62,000 nt of DNA from Cryptomeria japonica (Eukaryota; Streptophyta; Pinopsida; Cupressales; Cupressaceae). This document shows positions 23,285 through 34,434 of this stretch, piece by piece. Made by a program: the position numbers and the translations under genes. The notes under the pieces are model-generated. The model saw only the letters and a program-made list of their open reading frames with translations. It searched no databases and was not told the DNA's origin. Each line of letters opens with the position of its first letter. Within the stretch, counting starts at the first letter, position 1. The stretch spans positions 113,151,933 to 113,213,932 of the forward strand of contig NC_081410.1 in assembly GCF_030272615.1 (NCBI RefSeq). The letters are read 5' to 3'.

Positions 23285-23461
23285 GAGCTTTTTTGCTTTG
23301 GCTTGTTTGTCTATGTTTATTTTGTCTTTGTTTGTGTTCGGGGTTGCTCCCCTATTTTGTTGCTGTTTCTTATCAGGTTGACTGTTGACCGGCTGCTGTA
23401 AACTTTTAGATTTCAGTTCCTTGTAAAACCCATTTATCCTTATCAAAATAGCTTCATTTAG

Positions 23462-23600
23462 AAAACAAACTTGAGATCTTCCCCTACCCCACAACTGTAA
23501 CTTCAACACTACTCCAAATCCTCAAACTAGCTCCCTCTTTCTCCATCTCTACCAACTCCCTCCAAAACTCCAAACTTTTTTTAAAATTCTAAAATATGAA
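23462..23600 (-). pseudogene. Gypsy-2 remainder beyond LINE-C
   Basis: It is homologous to about 20025-20170 and picks up exactly where 21191 stopped once LINE-C is removed. No readable protein remains. Confidence 0.65.
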
Positions 23601-24059
23601 GAAGTTTTGATTCAAGCATTATTTTTTTCTATTACTAATTACCATGGCTTATCTTTGCGACTATTCTATGGCGTCGTCCCAACTCTGCAAATTATTTACA
23701 ATAGCAAAAAGAGAGAAATATTAAATATTGAACAAAACCTATTTCTTGAAATAGCAGAAAGTGGGAAAACAATATGGCCTTTGCATGAGTTTTTTCACCT
23801 TTTGCATGTTTTAATTATAGTCTTGTTATTTGATTTTGTCCATGGAGATTAATGTTTTTTCTCAGTCTTGTCCCTTCGGCGAGCTTACTAAATATTTAGA
23901 TCTGGATGCAGTGTGTGCGTGGGCTGGCAAGGATCTTCACAATTCAACTCACAAGATACTTAAAACTTATTTTTCAAAAAATAAATTCAAATCTTTTCAG
24001 TAAAATCATCAATGGATGTCATGAAATATTGAGATTTTCTTATAAAAATTATCTTCATA
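23601..24059. other. No recognisable feature
   Basis: The stretch is AT-rich. ORFs at 23607-23852 and 23906-24094 show no known motif, and I assign no function. Confidence 0.4.
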
Positions 24060-25140
24060 GATCTACACAGATTAGATCTATCGTTGAGAAATAAATTCAG
24101 TGTGTGATACTGATTGAAAGTTGGATTTGGCCTCATGGGATGTCATGAGAGAGAAAGTGTATGAAAAACCAAAAAGCTGAAATACCCATCTAAATTAACA
24201 AAGATGGGGTTTTCTGTAAAACCTTTTCTCCTGAATCGATTCACAGGCTTTCTCAACTCATCATGGCTTCCCAACGGGCCATATATTCAGTGTATTGATG
24301 AAATAGGCTAAATCTTAAGGCAGTATTTATAGTTTCATAACCTGTAATTCATTGAAAGATGGAGGCATATCAATATGTTAGATGTTATCATGTCACAGTT
24401 TGTGTCGGTGAACTTTCTTTTCTCTTTTGTTTGGTGGTCTGAGATGTTGAATTTGTTTTTATCTACCAAATTAGGAATAGTTTAAACAGCTAGTCTACAC
24501 CTTTATTGTTGAACTACCTTCAACGTGTAGAGTGGATTGGAGATCTAGTGCTCTTTGATGCCGACACCACTAATAAGGTCATCGTAGAGATCAAATTTCA
24601 GACCTACAAAAAAAATGCTTTATAATAGAAAGAACATAACCATGTGGTAGATCTTCGATTCCCTTAGAGCCTCTTGGTGAGGAAGTCATTACACATTAAG
24701 TGAGTGAAGAAGCTGCTAAGCCAGACTTCGAAGAACAATAGATTGGGGGGGCATTATGGTCTACAAATGGAAGTCAGTTACTTTGTGCTCTGTGTCAATT
24801 TACCTAGACTATTGGCTTCTATGACATCAAAGAAAGGACCTTACTTTGGAATAAAAAATTAATTATTTAATTTTTTATTTATAAAAAAATATATTCACTA
24901 ATTTTAAAACTAAAAAACAAACGCCATGTTATACTCAATCTAGAATCTATTCTATGTTATAGATATAAGTCCAAGCTAACAAAGTGGCTCTAGATGTTAC
25001 CTATTCGTAGACTTTAATCAAGCATTAGTCTAATATTCCTTGTGTCACTGCTCATGTGTCATCTCATGCTATTATTACGGGGCTTCTCCACCACAAAGGT
25101 GTGCCTCTTCACCACATGGGTATTGACTTTCTCATAGTCA
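24060..25140 (+). repeat. Dispersed repeat R, copy 2 (most complete)
   Basis: This copy carries all segments seen separately elsewhere: the start shared with 1-170 and 60900-61010; the central part shared with 48410-48650 and 34090-34400 in reverse; the segment 24460-24560 shared with 61010-61110; the segment 24640-24930 shared with 200-480; and the right end shared with 5921-6092 and 61190-61344. Read on the minus strand it has TATAAATA (24324-24331), followed downstream by an ATG and TTGGGAAGCCATGA. In this copy the small frame after that ATG is only 9 codons. Confidence 0.65.
24324..24331 (-). promoter_or_regulatory. TATA-like box in repeat R copy 2
   Basis: TATAAATA on the minus strand lies about 45 nt before an ATG. 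The equivalent site is TATAAATG at 34221-34228 in copy 3 and a weakened AATAAATA at 48544-48551 in copy 5. Conservation of position suggests a real ancestral promoter. Confidence 0.45.
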
Positions 25141-25149
25141 TAAGGAAAG

Positions 25150-27190
25150 ACAATTTGTGAAATTCTTTATAATTTATTCTTAGCCTATTATAGGGCAACC
25201 ACTCCTCTTATAATCATATTCAAGTTTTTGGTCTTCATCATGAAAAGAACCTGGACTAACATTCTCATGAAAACTTGTATTAAAGTATGGAAGGAAATGT
25301 TTTACCACCATTTTGCTAGTGATAACATCTCTCTTGTTTATCCAAAGAAAATAATCAAAGATACCCTTTCAATAATTTACTGACCACCTCTATTTATCCA
25401 TTATATTAGGGATGATATGATGAATTAAATTCAATTGAGTGTCCAAATAGGAAAATCATTTAGTCCAAAAATTAATAAATTTAAGATCATGGTTAATTAC
25501 TATCATACTGTGCATATTACTACAAATTTTAAACAAATGTTGCTCAATTGTATCATAAGTTTTCAAGAATATAGAGTTCCATTCTATTGGAGAAGCATGT
25601 AGTTCTTTTAACATCTTAAAATTAAGGGTTGAATCATTGAAAATATATAATCTATCCTTGTACCATAAAATATTTCCTTTCATACAATTTTTTTTTGACA
25701 TACATCAATCATCTTAGATTTTCTCAATAAGAGTTTGTTTATTAGACTCCTCCCACACTTCTCTTTCCTCATTTACCCAATCTATTTGTACTATGAAAAT
25801 TGAATACACTAGTGACTATGTGGGTTCATCTTGCATCGATAAAGTAGTAGCCATAATATTATCCTCTTCCTTCTTAAAATCATCCCAATATCTTTGTGAC
25901 TAATTTTTGTTTCTCCTCATATAAAAAACTCTATTCCAAGGAATATTTGATATGATGATGATTTTATTTTACCTTAATGTGTCTTTTCATAAGAGAAGGT
26001 GTTCATTGTTTGATTGTCTACAATATCTAGCTAACATTTTTTTTTTCTCATATATTGGTTTCAACATTTGTAGCTTTGAATGAGTGGCTCTCAAATGGTA
26101 TGCGTCTTCCTTCTAGTATGAGTACTACAACTAAGTCATCAATTGAAGCATCAAATGAACCAACATTATCTTTCTTTAGAAAAAAATCGGGTAGCTTTAA
26201 GATTAGATTCATGCACATGGATTCCTTTAACTACTCAATTCTCCTTGTATTTTCCTTAATCCACATTGAGGAATCCTTCTTTGATATTTATTTGTGAGAG
26301 GTGATGCTATGCTACCATAATTGTTTACAAATTGGTGATATTAACCTATAAGCCATAGGAAACCCCATAGATTCTTGAGGGTTCTAAGTATTTTCCACTC
26401 TACAATAGGCATAATCTTACGAGGGTCCACCTTGGATTTCTTTTGAGACATAATATGAACCAAGTACTCTAGTTCTTTGACTCCAATTGCACACTTTGAT
26501 GGCTTAGCATACACTTAATGTTAATTATTAATATAAAACAGTTAAACAAAATGTCATAGATCTTCCTCCCATGTTTCCCCATATATTAGGATATCATTAA
26601 AAAACCAAAATAATTTTATAAAATGGTTTGAAGATAGAGCTCATCAAAATTTGAAATGTTGATGGTGCATTTGTGATACCAAAAGGAATTACCAAAAATT
26701 CATGGTGAACCTCATAGGTTTGAAAATTTGTCTTATGTACATTTTCATCTTTAATATTAATCTGATGATAATTAGTCTGAAGGTCATTTTTTGTAAATTA
26801 AACTTGATACCATTAATCTCATCTAGACAATCATCAATTACTAGAACAAAAACTTATATTTTATGTAAATGTTGATCTATTTATAAACATGACACATACT
26901 CCAAGTTTCATCCTTCTTTCACACCATTACCATTTAAGAGGACTAAAAACTTTAACTATGCTTGATAATACTTTCCTCTACCATCTCGTGAACTATCTTC
27001 TCTATCTCACATTTTTGTATATAAATATCTATAGAGCCTGATGTTTGGTGGTTGGATCCCTGGTGCTAGTTGAATTCTGTGATCGTGATATCTCTTAGGA
27101 GATATAAATACGTGTAGATCTAATACTATATAAGCCTTTAAACATGATATATTTCTCATGAAATCAATTGAGCCAAAACTCCAACCGCTC
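25150..27190 (-). pseudogene. Gypsy-3 pol: RT, RNase H and integrase remnants (decayed)
   Basis: Reading leftward on the minus strand: the pol start resembling PPKR..DHRI.L.PG..PPN.RPYRY (27110-27010), then RT with IPFGITNAPSTFQ and FFNDIL where the family has FFDDIL (about 26690-26580). The RT end/RNase H start (VYAKPSKCAIG...VDPRKI, 26510-26390) is followed by the integrase zinc region (25456-25701: LWYKDRLYI...LKELHASPIEW) and the integrase core down to about 25230. Stops and frameshifts are frequent. The longest clean frames are 81 codons (25456-25701) and 61 codons (27007-27192). The element is interrupted at its right edge by LINE-A1 and resumes at about 33140. Confidence 0.85.
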
Positions 27191-27214
27191 AATTTTTTAT
27201 TTTTTTTGATAAAA

Positions 27215-28898
27215 GTGGATGAACCACTGAAATTATATTAATTTATATATTTTTTTTACATGGTGTCTGGTTCAATGAGCACTGAAGGGAAAGAACCTGT
27301 AAGAAAACCCTTCAGTTTGGCTCAAAATAATAGAAGCCTATCTACCCATTACAATAGCCCAAAGGCAGTCCACAAAAACCCCAGAATACATCACCAATCG
27401 CATTAGATATAAAGGAAGCTTGAAAGAAACTTGTAGGAACCAGTGAAGATGATAACATCCCAAAAAAGAAGCCACCATATCTTGAACAAAAAGAACATTG
27501 CCAGCACCCAAGGACTCATTTGACTATGTCTTGCATGTAACCAAGGCCCTGCAGATACCAAAACACAAAGCCAGAAGCGAACCAAGTAGAAGGAATCCTA
27601 TCAGTATGAGAATGGTTAGCAAACAAATGCCCATCCATATAAAGAGAAGAGAAAGATGAATAAAACCCTCAGGAATCAACATGAGGCTGATCCACAAAAT
27701 AGTCCATAGTAAAAGCCATAGAATCAACAATAGGATAAGGAGCCATCTAGCCCACCAAATTAACTGCACCTTCCAATTCCTCAGAAGAAGCCAATAGCTA
27801 TCAATTTTACCAAGGAGTCTCCAAATAAAGCAGAGCATCATGAATTTAGAAAAAACACAAAACAAGAATGAATATCATACCTACTCACCATCCTGAATTT
27901 AACGCGGGAAAGGATAACCACTACATGATTATCTTATCATCATAAAAGAAAATGTCGAGCAAGAAATCTCAAACAAAAAGGTGAAATTTCCTCATGCAAT
28001 TCTGCATAACCAATCATTAAGGCAACTTTCAACAGAACGAGCACAAGGTGTAATGATTCAACAGAAGGACCACATTCACATAATGTGAAGTGAAGGCTCA
28101 ATGCAAAGATGCCCACAACCAACTGCAAAGAAAAATGATCAAAAAAGCAAAAGATCACAATCAATGAAGTTTAACGAAACCAGCCACGAAAACTAATGAT
28201 TTGCATGAGATACGATACCAAGTCAATCCCCAACGAAACCAATGAAAACCAGGGTACTCATCAACCAAGGTGATATCCCATAAATCCAACATGCAACTAC
28301 ATGAAACCATACAGAAAACCAAACAGTGCCAAGCAAGACGTCCATGCCTCAAAAAAGATAATTGCACACGGATCATATGATTTCATTCGTAAATAGGACA
28401 ACAACTTACCAAAAATTGAAGAAAGTAAAATAGAGAAAGACCAACTAGCAATCTCCGAAAAATCAAAAGAAGATAAGGAGAAAGCCATCAACCAAGACAT
28501 CCAAAATATTCCAAAAATGCAACCAAGGAACAATCCATACCAAAAGAGTCAGCCGAGCATAGTTTTCCCCTCTACCCTCCATACTTAATAAGGAGCTACT
28601 ACTAGGAATAGCTACAACATAGATGCTACCATAAGGCAAGACAACATCCCCCCTATAGCCATCCAAGGAAGTGAAGCACCCCATAAAGAAAGGAGATGAG
28701 AGACGACACTTCAAGCAAAAGGCAGCTCACCCCAAACAATAGAAATCACAACAAACACTCTCCTTAATGAATAAATTCTCCTAGTTAATGTCAACAAAAA
28801 AGATATTTCCCAAAGACAACTATCTTCATTATAGACACTTATGAAAGAACACCCACACCAAAAATAGGGAATGAGGGATTTCTGAGTGGAAGAATTAC
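27215..28898 (-). other. LINE-A1 3' region and A-tail
   Basis: About 1.7 kb follows the ORF2 stop. The minus-strand frames here (for example 27524-27865 and 28463-28714) are T-rich and hydrophobic, and show no domain. The last 300 bp match the end of LINE-A2 at 57480-57830. I treat this as 3' UTR. Confidence 0.65.
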
Positions 28899-30110
28899 TT
28901 AAGGGAGAAGCTTCATGTAGGAGATAGGAATGTCCAAAGGGGCAAGTTCTATATAGTCAACACCCTCAACCACAGCCTTGTTAGCTATAAAATCCGCAAA
29001 GACATTAACCTCTCTAAAACAGTGAGAGATAGAGAAAGTGGAAAAACCTTTAAGTTGTAGGAGAATGTGATCTAAAAAATACTGCAGGTGCCAAGAAAGA
29101 TACTTTTTGCTAGCAACTGCCTGAAAGACTAGCATTGAATCACCTTCAATAACAATATCCTTAATGTTTAAAGAAAGAGCTAGGTCAAGCCTAAAGGATA
29201 AAGCTTGAAATTCAGCCACATTATTAGTGCCATGACCAATATATTTACCCACTGCCTTAATGATCCTTGAAGAGTGATAAAAAATAATTACCCCAATCCC
29301 AGACCTCCCCAGATTACCTTTAGATGCCCCATCAAACTGGAGTTTATATGAAGGAAAAGGAGGAGGACTCCATTTGGCTATTTTGCGTTTAAGATGTGAA
29401 GAAAATCCATCTAATATAGCCCCATGATAAGGCATCAATTGAAGCGAAGACCATCGCCAAGTGACCCAATTATCCCAATGAGAAAAAGACCTAAGATGAT
29501 CTAGATTTTTATGAATGAAAGAGATCACCACTTTCGTAATGGAGGCTTGAATTTTACCAGTTATGTCTGCCAAAGACGCAAATTTATGCTTAAAGATTCT
29601 TGAATTTCTTTCAAGCCAAAGATTCCAAATTACTAGGGATGGAGCGACAACCCAAAGAGATGAGTAGAACAAAGAGGGAAACAACAAGGGCCAGGACATA
29701 AATTATGAAAGTAGATTATAACGGAGTGTAGAAGACCAACCTAACATATCAAACAACCAATACCAACAGTCAGAAGCAAAAAGGCACAGTAGGAAAAGGT
29801 GATCCACCGATTCCATACAATAACCATAGAAGACACAAGGAAACACTGTTGTAATGCAGAGCCTATCCAATCACATCTTAGTAAGGACTTTATCTTGGAC
29901 TATCAACCAAGCAAAACCCCCTGCCTTTGGAAGATAGGCAGGATGCTAAAAAAGCTTAGAAGGCCAAAAAGAATGCAAAGGGGCTTGAACCAAAGATTTA
30001 TACCCATCTTTGACTGAGTAGGAGACTGAAATGTTTTTAACCCAAACCAAGGAGTCCTCCTTATCAATGAAAACTAAAGGTCTTTTACAAAGCTCCTCAA
30101 CAAAAGATTC
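28899..30110 (-). pseudogene. LINE-A1 ORF2 C-terminus: zf-RVT region and RNase H
   Basis: The long open frame (28899-29699, 266 codons) encodes an RNase H of the plant LINE type with the four expected acidic positions: LQFDGAS, AEFQAL, IEGDSMLVF and VFADFIANK. Its start there is only where the frame opens. Upstream, in broken frames, come WLIVQDKVLTK and ESVDHLFLLCLFASDCWYWLF, typical of the zinc-binding region between RT and RNase H. The stretch near 30060-30110 joins text from before RT directly to text from after RT. RNase H looks catalytically complete although RT is gone. Confidence 0.88.
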
Positions 30111-30385
30111 CTAGACTTCTGTCTCCAATAAGATTCCTCCCTAGCCAAGATCTCACTCAACTGCAGATTCAGGAATTTTAGCTAATCATACACTAAGGAA
30201 GACATACCTGAAACAACAATGCTTTCATTTAGGTGCTTAATTTACTCCTGAATCCTAATCTTTTCACCAAAAATATTTTTAAAATGTGTAACATTCCAAT
30301 TCTTTATCCTTAACTTAAGAAAGCCCATTTTCTTAACAAGCTGAAACATCCGAGACCCAAGAAAAAATGGAGCTGAGGCCCATGA

Positions 30386-31174
30386 TTATTTTAAGGAAGG
30401 TAAAAATGATTGGTCCCTAAACCACATTGGCTCAAACTTGAAAGGTAGCTTTCGAGGAGCCCTATCCTCAAAAATAGTGAACTGAATAGGGAAATGATCA
30501 GAACCAGTAAAGGGGAGAATTGAGGACACAAAGTCCTGACCTAAATTAAACCAGTTATCTGAAACCAAAAAGTGATCCAGCCTTTCTAAAATTTGACAAA
30601 AGTCCCTACGCATGTTAGTCCATGTAAATGACCCATTAGGAGGTTTACAATCAACCAAATTCAAGGACTGAATAAAATTGCAAAAGTCTGACATAGAATG
30701 TTTATTAGGAATGATTCCCCCAGCCTTTTCATCCAAACTAGTAATTCCATTAAAATCTCCCCCAAAAATCACATAAACATTCCGCAGAAGAGAAGCAAGA
30801 GAAACCAAAACATTCCAAAGATTTCTTTTTTCTAGAACCCCAGATGGACCGTAGACATTAAATAACCAGAATTTTAAGCTTGAAACCCTACTCTTCACCA
30901 ACCCAAGCATCCAATTGGATGAGGAAGCAATTAATGAGAAATGTACACTAGAATCTTTCCAAAGGACTGCCAGCCCACCTGAAGCACTAGAAGAGGGAGA
31001 TGAGCAAAAATTCCATACTTTCCAAGAAGAAAATAACCTATCCGCAAAAGACAAATTTAGCCTAGTTTCTTGTAATAATACCAAATCACACTTCATTAAG
31101 TCCAATTGTGATTTAATCAAGCATCATTTGTTAGGGGCATTTAAGCCCCTAACATTCTAGGATACAATCCTCAT
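30386..31174 (-). pseudogene. LINE-A1 ORF2 endonuclease domain
   Basis: This is an apurinic-like (APE) endonuclease of a LINE, used to nick target DNA. ORF2 probably starts at the ATG on 31172-31174 (MRIVS), with stops soon after at the usual SQN position and about 10 codons on. The frame is then open for 245 codons (31120-30386). Key motifs are LQETR (Glu), GGDFN (Asp/Asn), ERLDHFLVS and GSDHFPI (Asp-His), so the catalytic set is visible. The frame continues after a stop at 30386 into the linker to about 30110. Confidence 0.88.
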
Positions 31175-31271
31175 TGGACCTGAGGGGAGGCATCAGCTCC
31201 CCTCAAAACATTCAGAGAAAGTGGAGAATCTAATCCTGCCAAAAAAACTTTATGCAAACTTCATTTGGTAG

Positions 31272-33110
31272 CTAAGGCTCTTGTGAGAGGTGGACTAAAA
31301 GGTTTCTTTGAATTCCTGCATCATTTTCTAATTTAGTCTTGGTATGCTTAGGTTTGCGACCCCTTTTCCCTGGAGTGGACAAGGGAGAGGAAGGGAGAAA
31401 AGGAGTTTGAACCAAAGGAAGCCTAGAAGTGACCTCCATGGGTGCCTTATCTACCTTGCCCTCCTCCTTATCTGAGACCATGGGAACCAGAGATGACACA
31501 AAACCTGGAACCACCAAAGCCTTATCCATGTTGAGAAGCTCAAAAGAGTTATTGGTAGGAAAAGTAGCCAAGTGATTCTCCAAAGAAACCAGATCAACCA
31601 AAATCGAAGAAATTACCTTATTTGCTAAAGGATAATTAAGAGAGACCTTATTAGTGTAAACAATATCCTGAACTTGAGCAATGAGATGCTCATCTGGAAT
31701 AGCGTCAATACCCATAGGTTTGTCACTATCTATCATAACCTCAGGGATTCGTATTTCAGCTTCTAAGACATTACCCATATCTGAATTATTATCCATAGCC
31801 ACCGACTTATTTAGAGCATCAAGGATATGTGGATCTGTCCCTGGGATATTACCCAACTGAACCATATGCTCAAAAGATAGACCCCTATTGGAAGTATCAT
31901 TAGGAATTTCTAGAAGGGGAGCATTCGGTACACCAATCCTCGAGGAAGGAACAGAGTTCTTAATTGCTACTACTGAAACCCTAGAAGTGAAAGTTTACTT
32001 CAATGGGGAAGGAGGATGAGCAACAGTACCAACAAATTGACCTCTGTTCTAGGAAAAAGAATCCACATTCTCACCCAAAGGAGATTCTGTATCCCATGAC
32101 CCAAGTCGAATGGATTTCATATGAAAAAACAGGGGAGAATCCATAGTAACTATAGAGCATCCAAAATCCTCAGAGTCCCTAACCAGGTTTTGATGCCACA
32201 AGCCAAAAGGAGACCGAATGTTGCAGAACTTTGGCAGGGAACATTTAGGGGAAACTAGCACACAAATTTTGACAACCAACACCCCATCCTCAAACAACGA
32301 GTGAGACAACAAAAATTTTCCCAGCAAATCCCCAATTTTTGATAAAATATCAGATTCAACAAATTCAGAAGGTAAAAGAGGAAGTTTAATCCACATAGGA
32401 ACCTATTTTAGGCCAACCCTAGAAGCTGCAAGAAAGGGTTTCCAGCTCTCTACAAAAATCAGGTTTTTCGCAAGCCAAAAAAATGAAATACTCAACGCCT
32501 TATCTCGAGCAGATGCAGAATCAAACACAATGATAAACGAACTCGCAAAGATAACATGAAAATATAAAGTACCATACCAGTGTGCATGAAGTTTACAATG
32601 GAGCTTGGACAAAGGAATAGAGTGACCCCACACCTGGATCACAACTGCCAAAGCCCGAAGATCATGAGCCTTCTTCCCCAAAATGGCATCTGAAGCATCA
32701 ATCAAAGGAACCAGAAGCAGAGCAGGCTGAGAGGGTAAATCTATATTTGGCAAAACACCTCCCCAATCTCCTGAATGCAAATTCGTAGAGGAATCTGGCT
32801 GAGCCTTATTACCAGGAACCCTAACATTCCATTTTTGCTTGCCCTTTTGTCCATTTCCTATAGTTCGATTTCGGTCCCGATTTTGATGCCTCTGGAAAAA
32901 CCCTTTAAAATATGCAGAGGAAGGGAAATCATGTTGGACTATTTTATTATCTATAAAATGAGCAGGTGAAGCCAAGACATCAACCCAATTGCCATCCAGA
33001 AAAACCCACTGCGGAATACGTCCTGCCCGAGAACCAAAGGGATCTTTGGGGGGAGTGGGTCAGACACCGCCTCATCCCCCCAACGCCTGATCCGTTGCAT
33101 GCCAGACACT
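31272..33110 (-). pseudogene. LINE-A1 ORF1 (gag-like, DUF4283-type)
   Basis: One frame of about 610 codons runs from roughly 33110 to 31272 with three in-frame stops (32403, 32049 and one near 32004). The N-terminal part holds WHSI...FHVIFASSFIIVFDSASARD and then VPMWIKLPLLPSEFVE, which fits the DUF4283 RNA-binding-like region of plant LINE ORF1. The C-terminal half is acidic and then ends in a basic RGRKPKHTKTK cluster. No CCHC knuckle was seen. The start is uncertain: the frame is open above 32975, where only a TTG occurs. Confidence 0.75.
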
Positions 33111-33139
33111 TTGACAAAACACTTAGATCTATTGTCCTC

Positions 33140-33260
33140 CCCTCTTAGTGAAAGAACATGATTAGTTCCAATAATAATTCTTGAAGTTCATCTCAAATGT
33201 TTCCAAAGTAGTAAGCAACTCTACTCTCATAATAATATCTATTACATTCATAGAGATATA
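33140..33260 (-). pseudogene. Gypsy-3 protease-end fragment beyond LINE-A1
   Basis: The minus-strand reading VIDIIMRVELLTTLETFEMNF resembles the DVILGVEWL..LG....NF segment after the Gypsy protease. It is the upstream continuation of 25150-27190 and dates Gypsy-3 as older than LINE-A1. Confidence 0.6.
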
Positions 33261-34049
33261 AAATATTAGAAAATTAAGATGATAATCTCTTATAGATAAT
33301 TTAATGATATTTTAATTTACTAGAACAATTAAAAGTACCCAGTATCCTCATCCGCAATTAGAAACTATAATTTTGAAGATAAATATATGAAACAATTTTG
33401 AAGCTAAAATTAGTGCTCCCCGTAATTTAGAATTTTTCCCAATCATACAACTGAGAATAAAAACATTTGAAAATCTAAACCTTTAGATCAAACTAACATA
33501 TCAACACAGAAAAACTGACAGAAGGAAAAATTCAATTCCTCGTAAGAACCTTGTTCAAATTGATGATCCCAAAGAATCAGTTTTTCAACTCTATCATGGA
33601 TAAAATTGCTTCGGAACTATATATTTAATCAATCAAGTTACATTCATAAAGATAAAATTGCTATTTAATCTATAAAATCAATGGATACGTTAATGACCTC
33701 CATCTTTATGAAGTGATTCGTTCTGTCTGAACACGTGTATAATCTCTGTAAATTTGCATGTTAAACAGTCATTGTCAATGTAAATTTTATTGCTGATTAC
33801 AGTTGCCAAGTACGAATACAGAAATGGGTGGTTTGTTTAGACTGTACATAAACTTATTTTGTTAAAAACCCAACTTATAGAAAACAATCATCAGGATGGA
33901 AAATGGAGTGCTCACACTTATCTCTTACTTAAGATTACAAGGAGAATGCTATTAAAGAAAATTTGGATGCTCCATAGATGCACGAATTTAAGCACTAAAT
34001 TTCCAACAACAAAATCTCAACCTGAACTAATTGAACCAAACAAATATAA
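33261..34049. other. No recognisable feature
   Basis: AT-rich DNA without a readable domain. The upstream Gypsy-3 sequence may extend here but is too decayed to recognise. Confidence 0.4.
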
Positions 34050-34220
34050 AAGGAAGTTGAAGAAGGATCTCCAATTTGGTAGATAAAAACAAAGTGCATG
34101 TGCGTTGGAGGAGGTCACCAAACATTCGGAGAAAATGACACTCCACCCACTCAAACACATTCTCAAATGATAACTTATAACATGGCTACAGTTTCCAGAT
34201 GTCTCACAGGTTATTGAAAT

Positions 34221-34228
34221 TATAAATG
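34221..34228 (+). promoter_or_regulatory. TATA-like box in repeat R copy 3
   Basis: TATAAATG lies 36 nt before the ATG at 34264. It aligns with TATAAATA in copy 2. With that spacing, transcription would start just before the ATG. Confidence 0.4.
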
Positions 34229-34263
34229 CCCACAAAGATCAGTCCATTCCATCAGTACAATGA

Positions 34264-34434
34264 ATGTCTTTCCCATTGGGAAGCCATGAAGAGGTGAGGA
34301 AGGTAATGAACCGATTCAGGGAAATTGAGAAGAAACAGCAGAATATGATAAGCTCTGCTAATTTCTACGATAATGTTAGTTTTTTTGGTTTCATTTTCCT
34401 AGATCGATTCACCCACTTCCTCCCCCTCGCATGA
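34264..34434 (+). CDS. Candidate 56-codon small ORF in repeat R copy 3
   Basis: ATG 34264 to TGA 34434 gives a 56-residue product. The N-terminal two thirds are charged and helix-like (GSHEEVRKVMNRFREIEKKQ), and the C-terminus is aromatic and hydrophobic (FFGFIFLDRF). A TATA-like box lies upstream. In copies 2 and 5 the same segment is frame-disrupted near the ATG, giving only 9-codon frames. I do not recognise the protein. It may be the first exon of a decayed gene rather than a gene itself, since a GTGAGG splice-donor-like string occurs inside. Low confidence. Confidence 0.2.
   Translation: MSFPLGSHEEVRKVMNRFREIEKKQQNMISSANFYDNVSFFGFIFLDRFTHFLPLA

Larger units (their letters stand above)
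21192..23449 (+). mobile_element. LINE-C, 5'-truncated LINE with an extra downstream ORF
   Basis: The insertion boundaries come from a near-perfect direct duplication: AGCTTCATTAG at 21181-21191 and AGCTTCATTTAG at 23450-23461. The uninterrupted relative at about 20010-20035 supports the boundaries. The element starts inside a LINE RNase H domain, contains a 1.4-kb ORF of unknown function, and ends TTATCAAAA, like the ends of LINE-A1 and LINE-A2 (TTTTATCA plus A-run). The order (RNase H, then a long extra ORF, then the 3' end) is unusual for plant L1 elements, where ORF2 is normally the last gene. Confidence 0.75.
27191..33140 (-). mobile_element. LINE-A1, L1-type LINE with reverse transcriptase deleted
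   Basis: Minus-strand order is ORF1 (33110-31272), ORF2 endonuclease (31174-30386), a short linker, a deletion junction near 30100, zinc-knuckle-like region and RNase H (about 30095-28899), a 1.7-kb 3' region, and an A-rich end at 27191-27210 (TTTTATCA plus A-run). It lies inside Gypsy-3, between the protease end and the pol start. The 5' boundary, about 33140, is approximate, and I could not find a clear TSD. It shares its 3' end and ORF2 with LINE-A2 (53060-57835, plus strand). Confidence 0.88.

Noticed and set aside
27524-28714. Hydrophobic, membrane-like minus-strand ORFs
   Set aside because: T-rich LINE-A1 3' region gives runs of Leu, Phe, Ile and Trp in any frame. The homologous region of LINE-A2 does not keep these frames.
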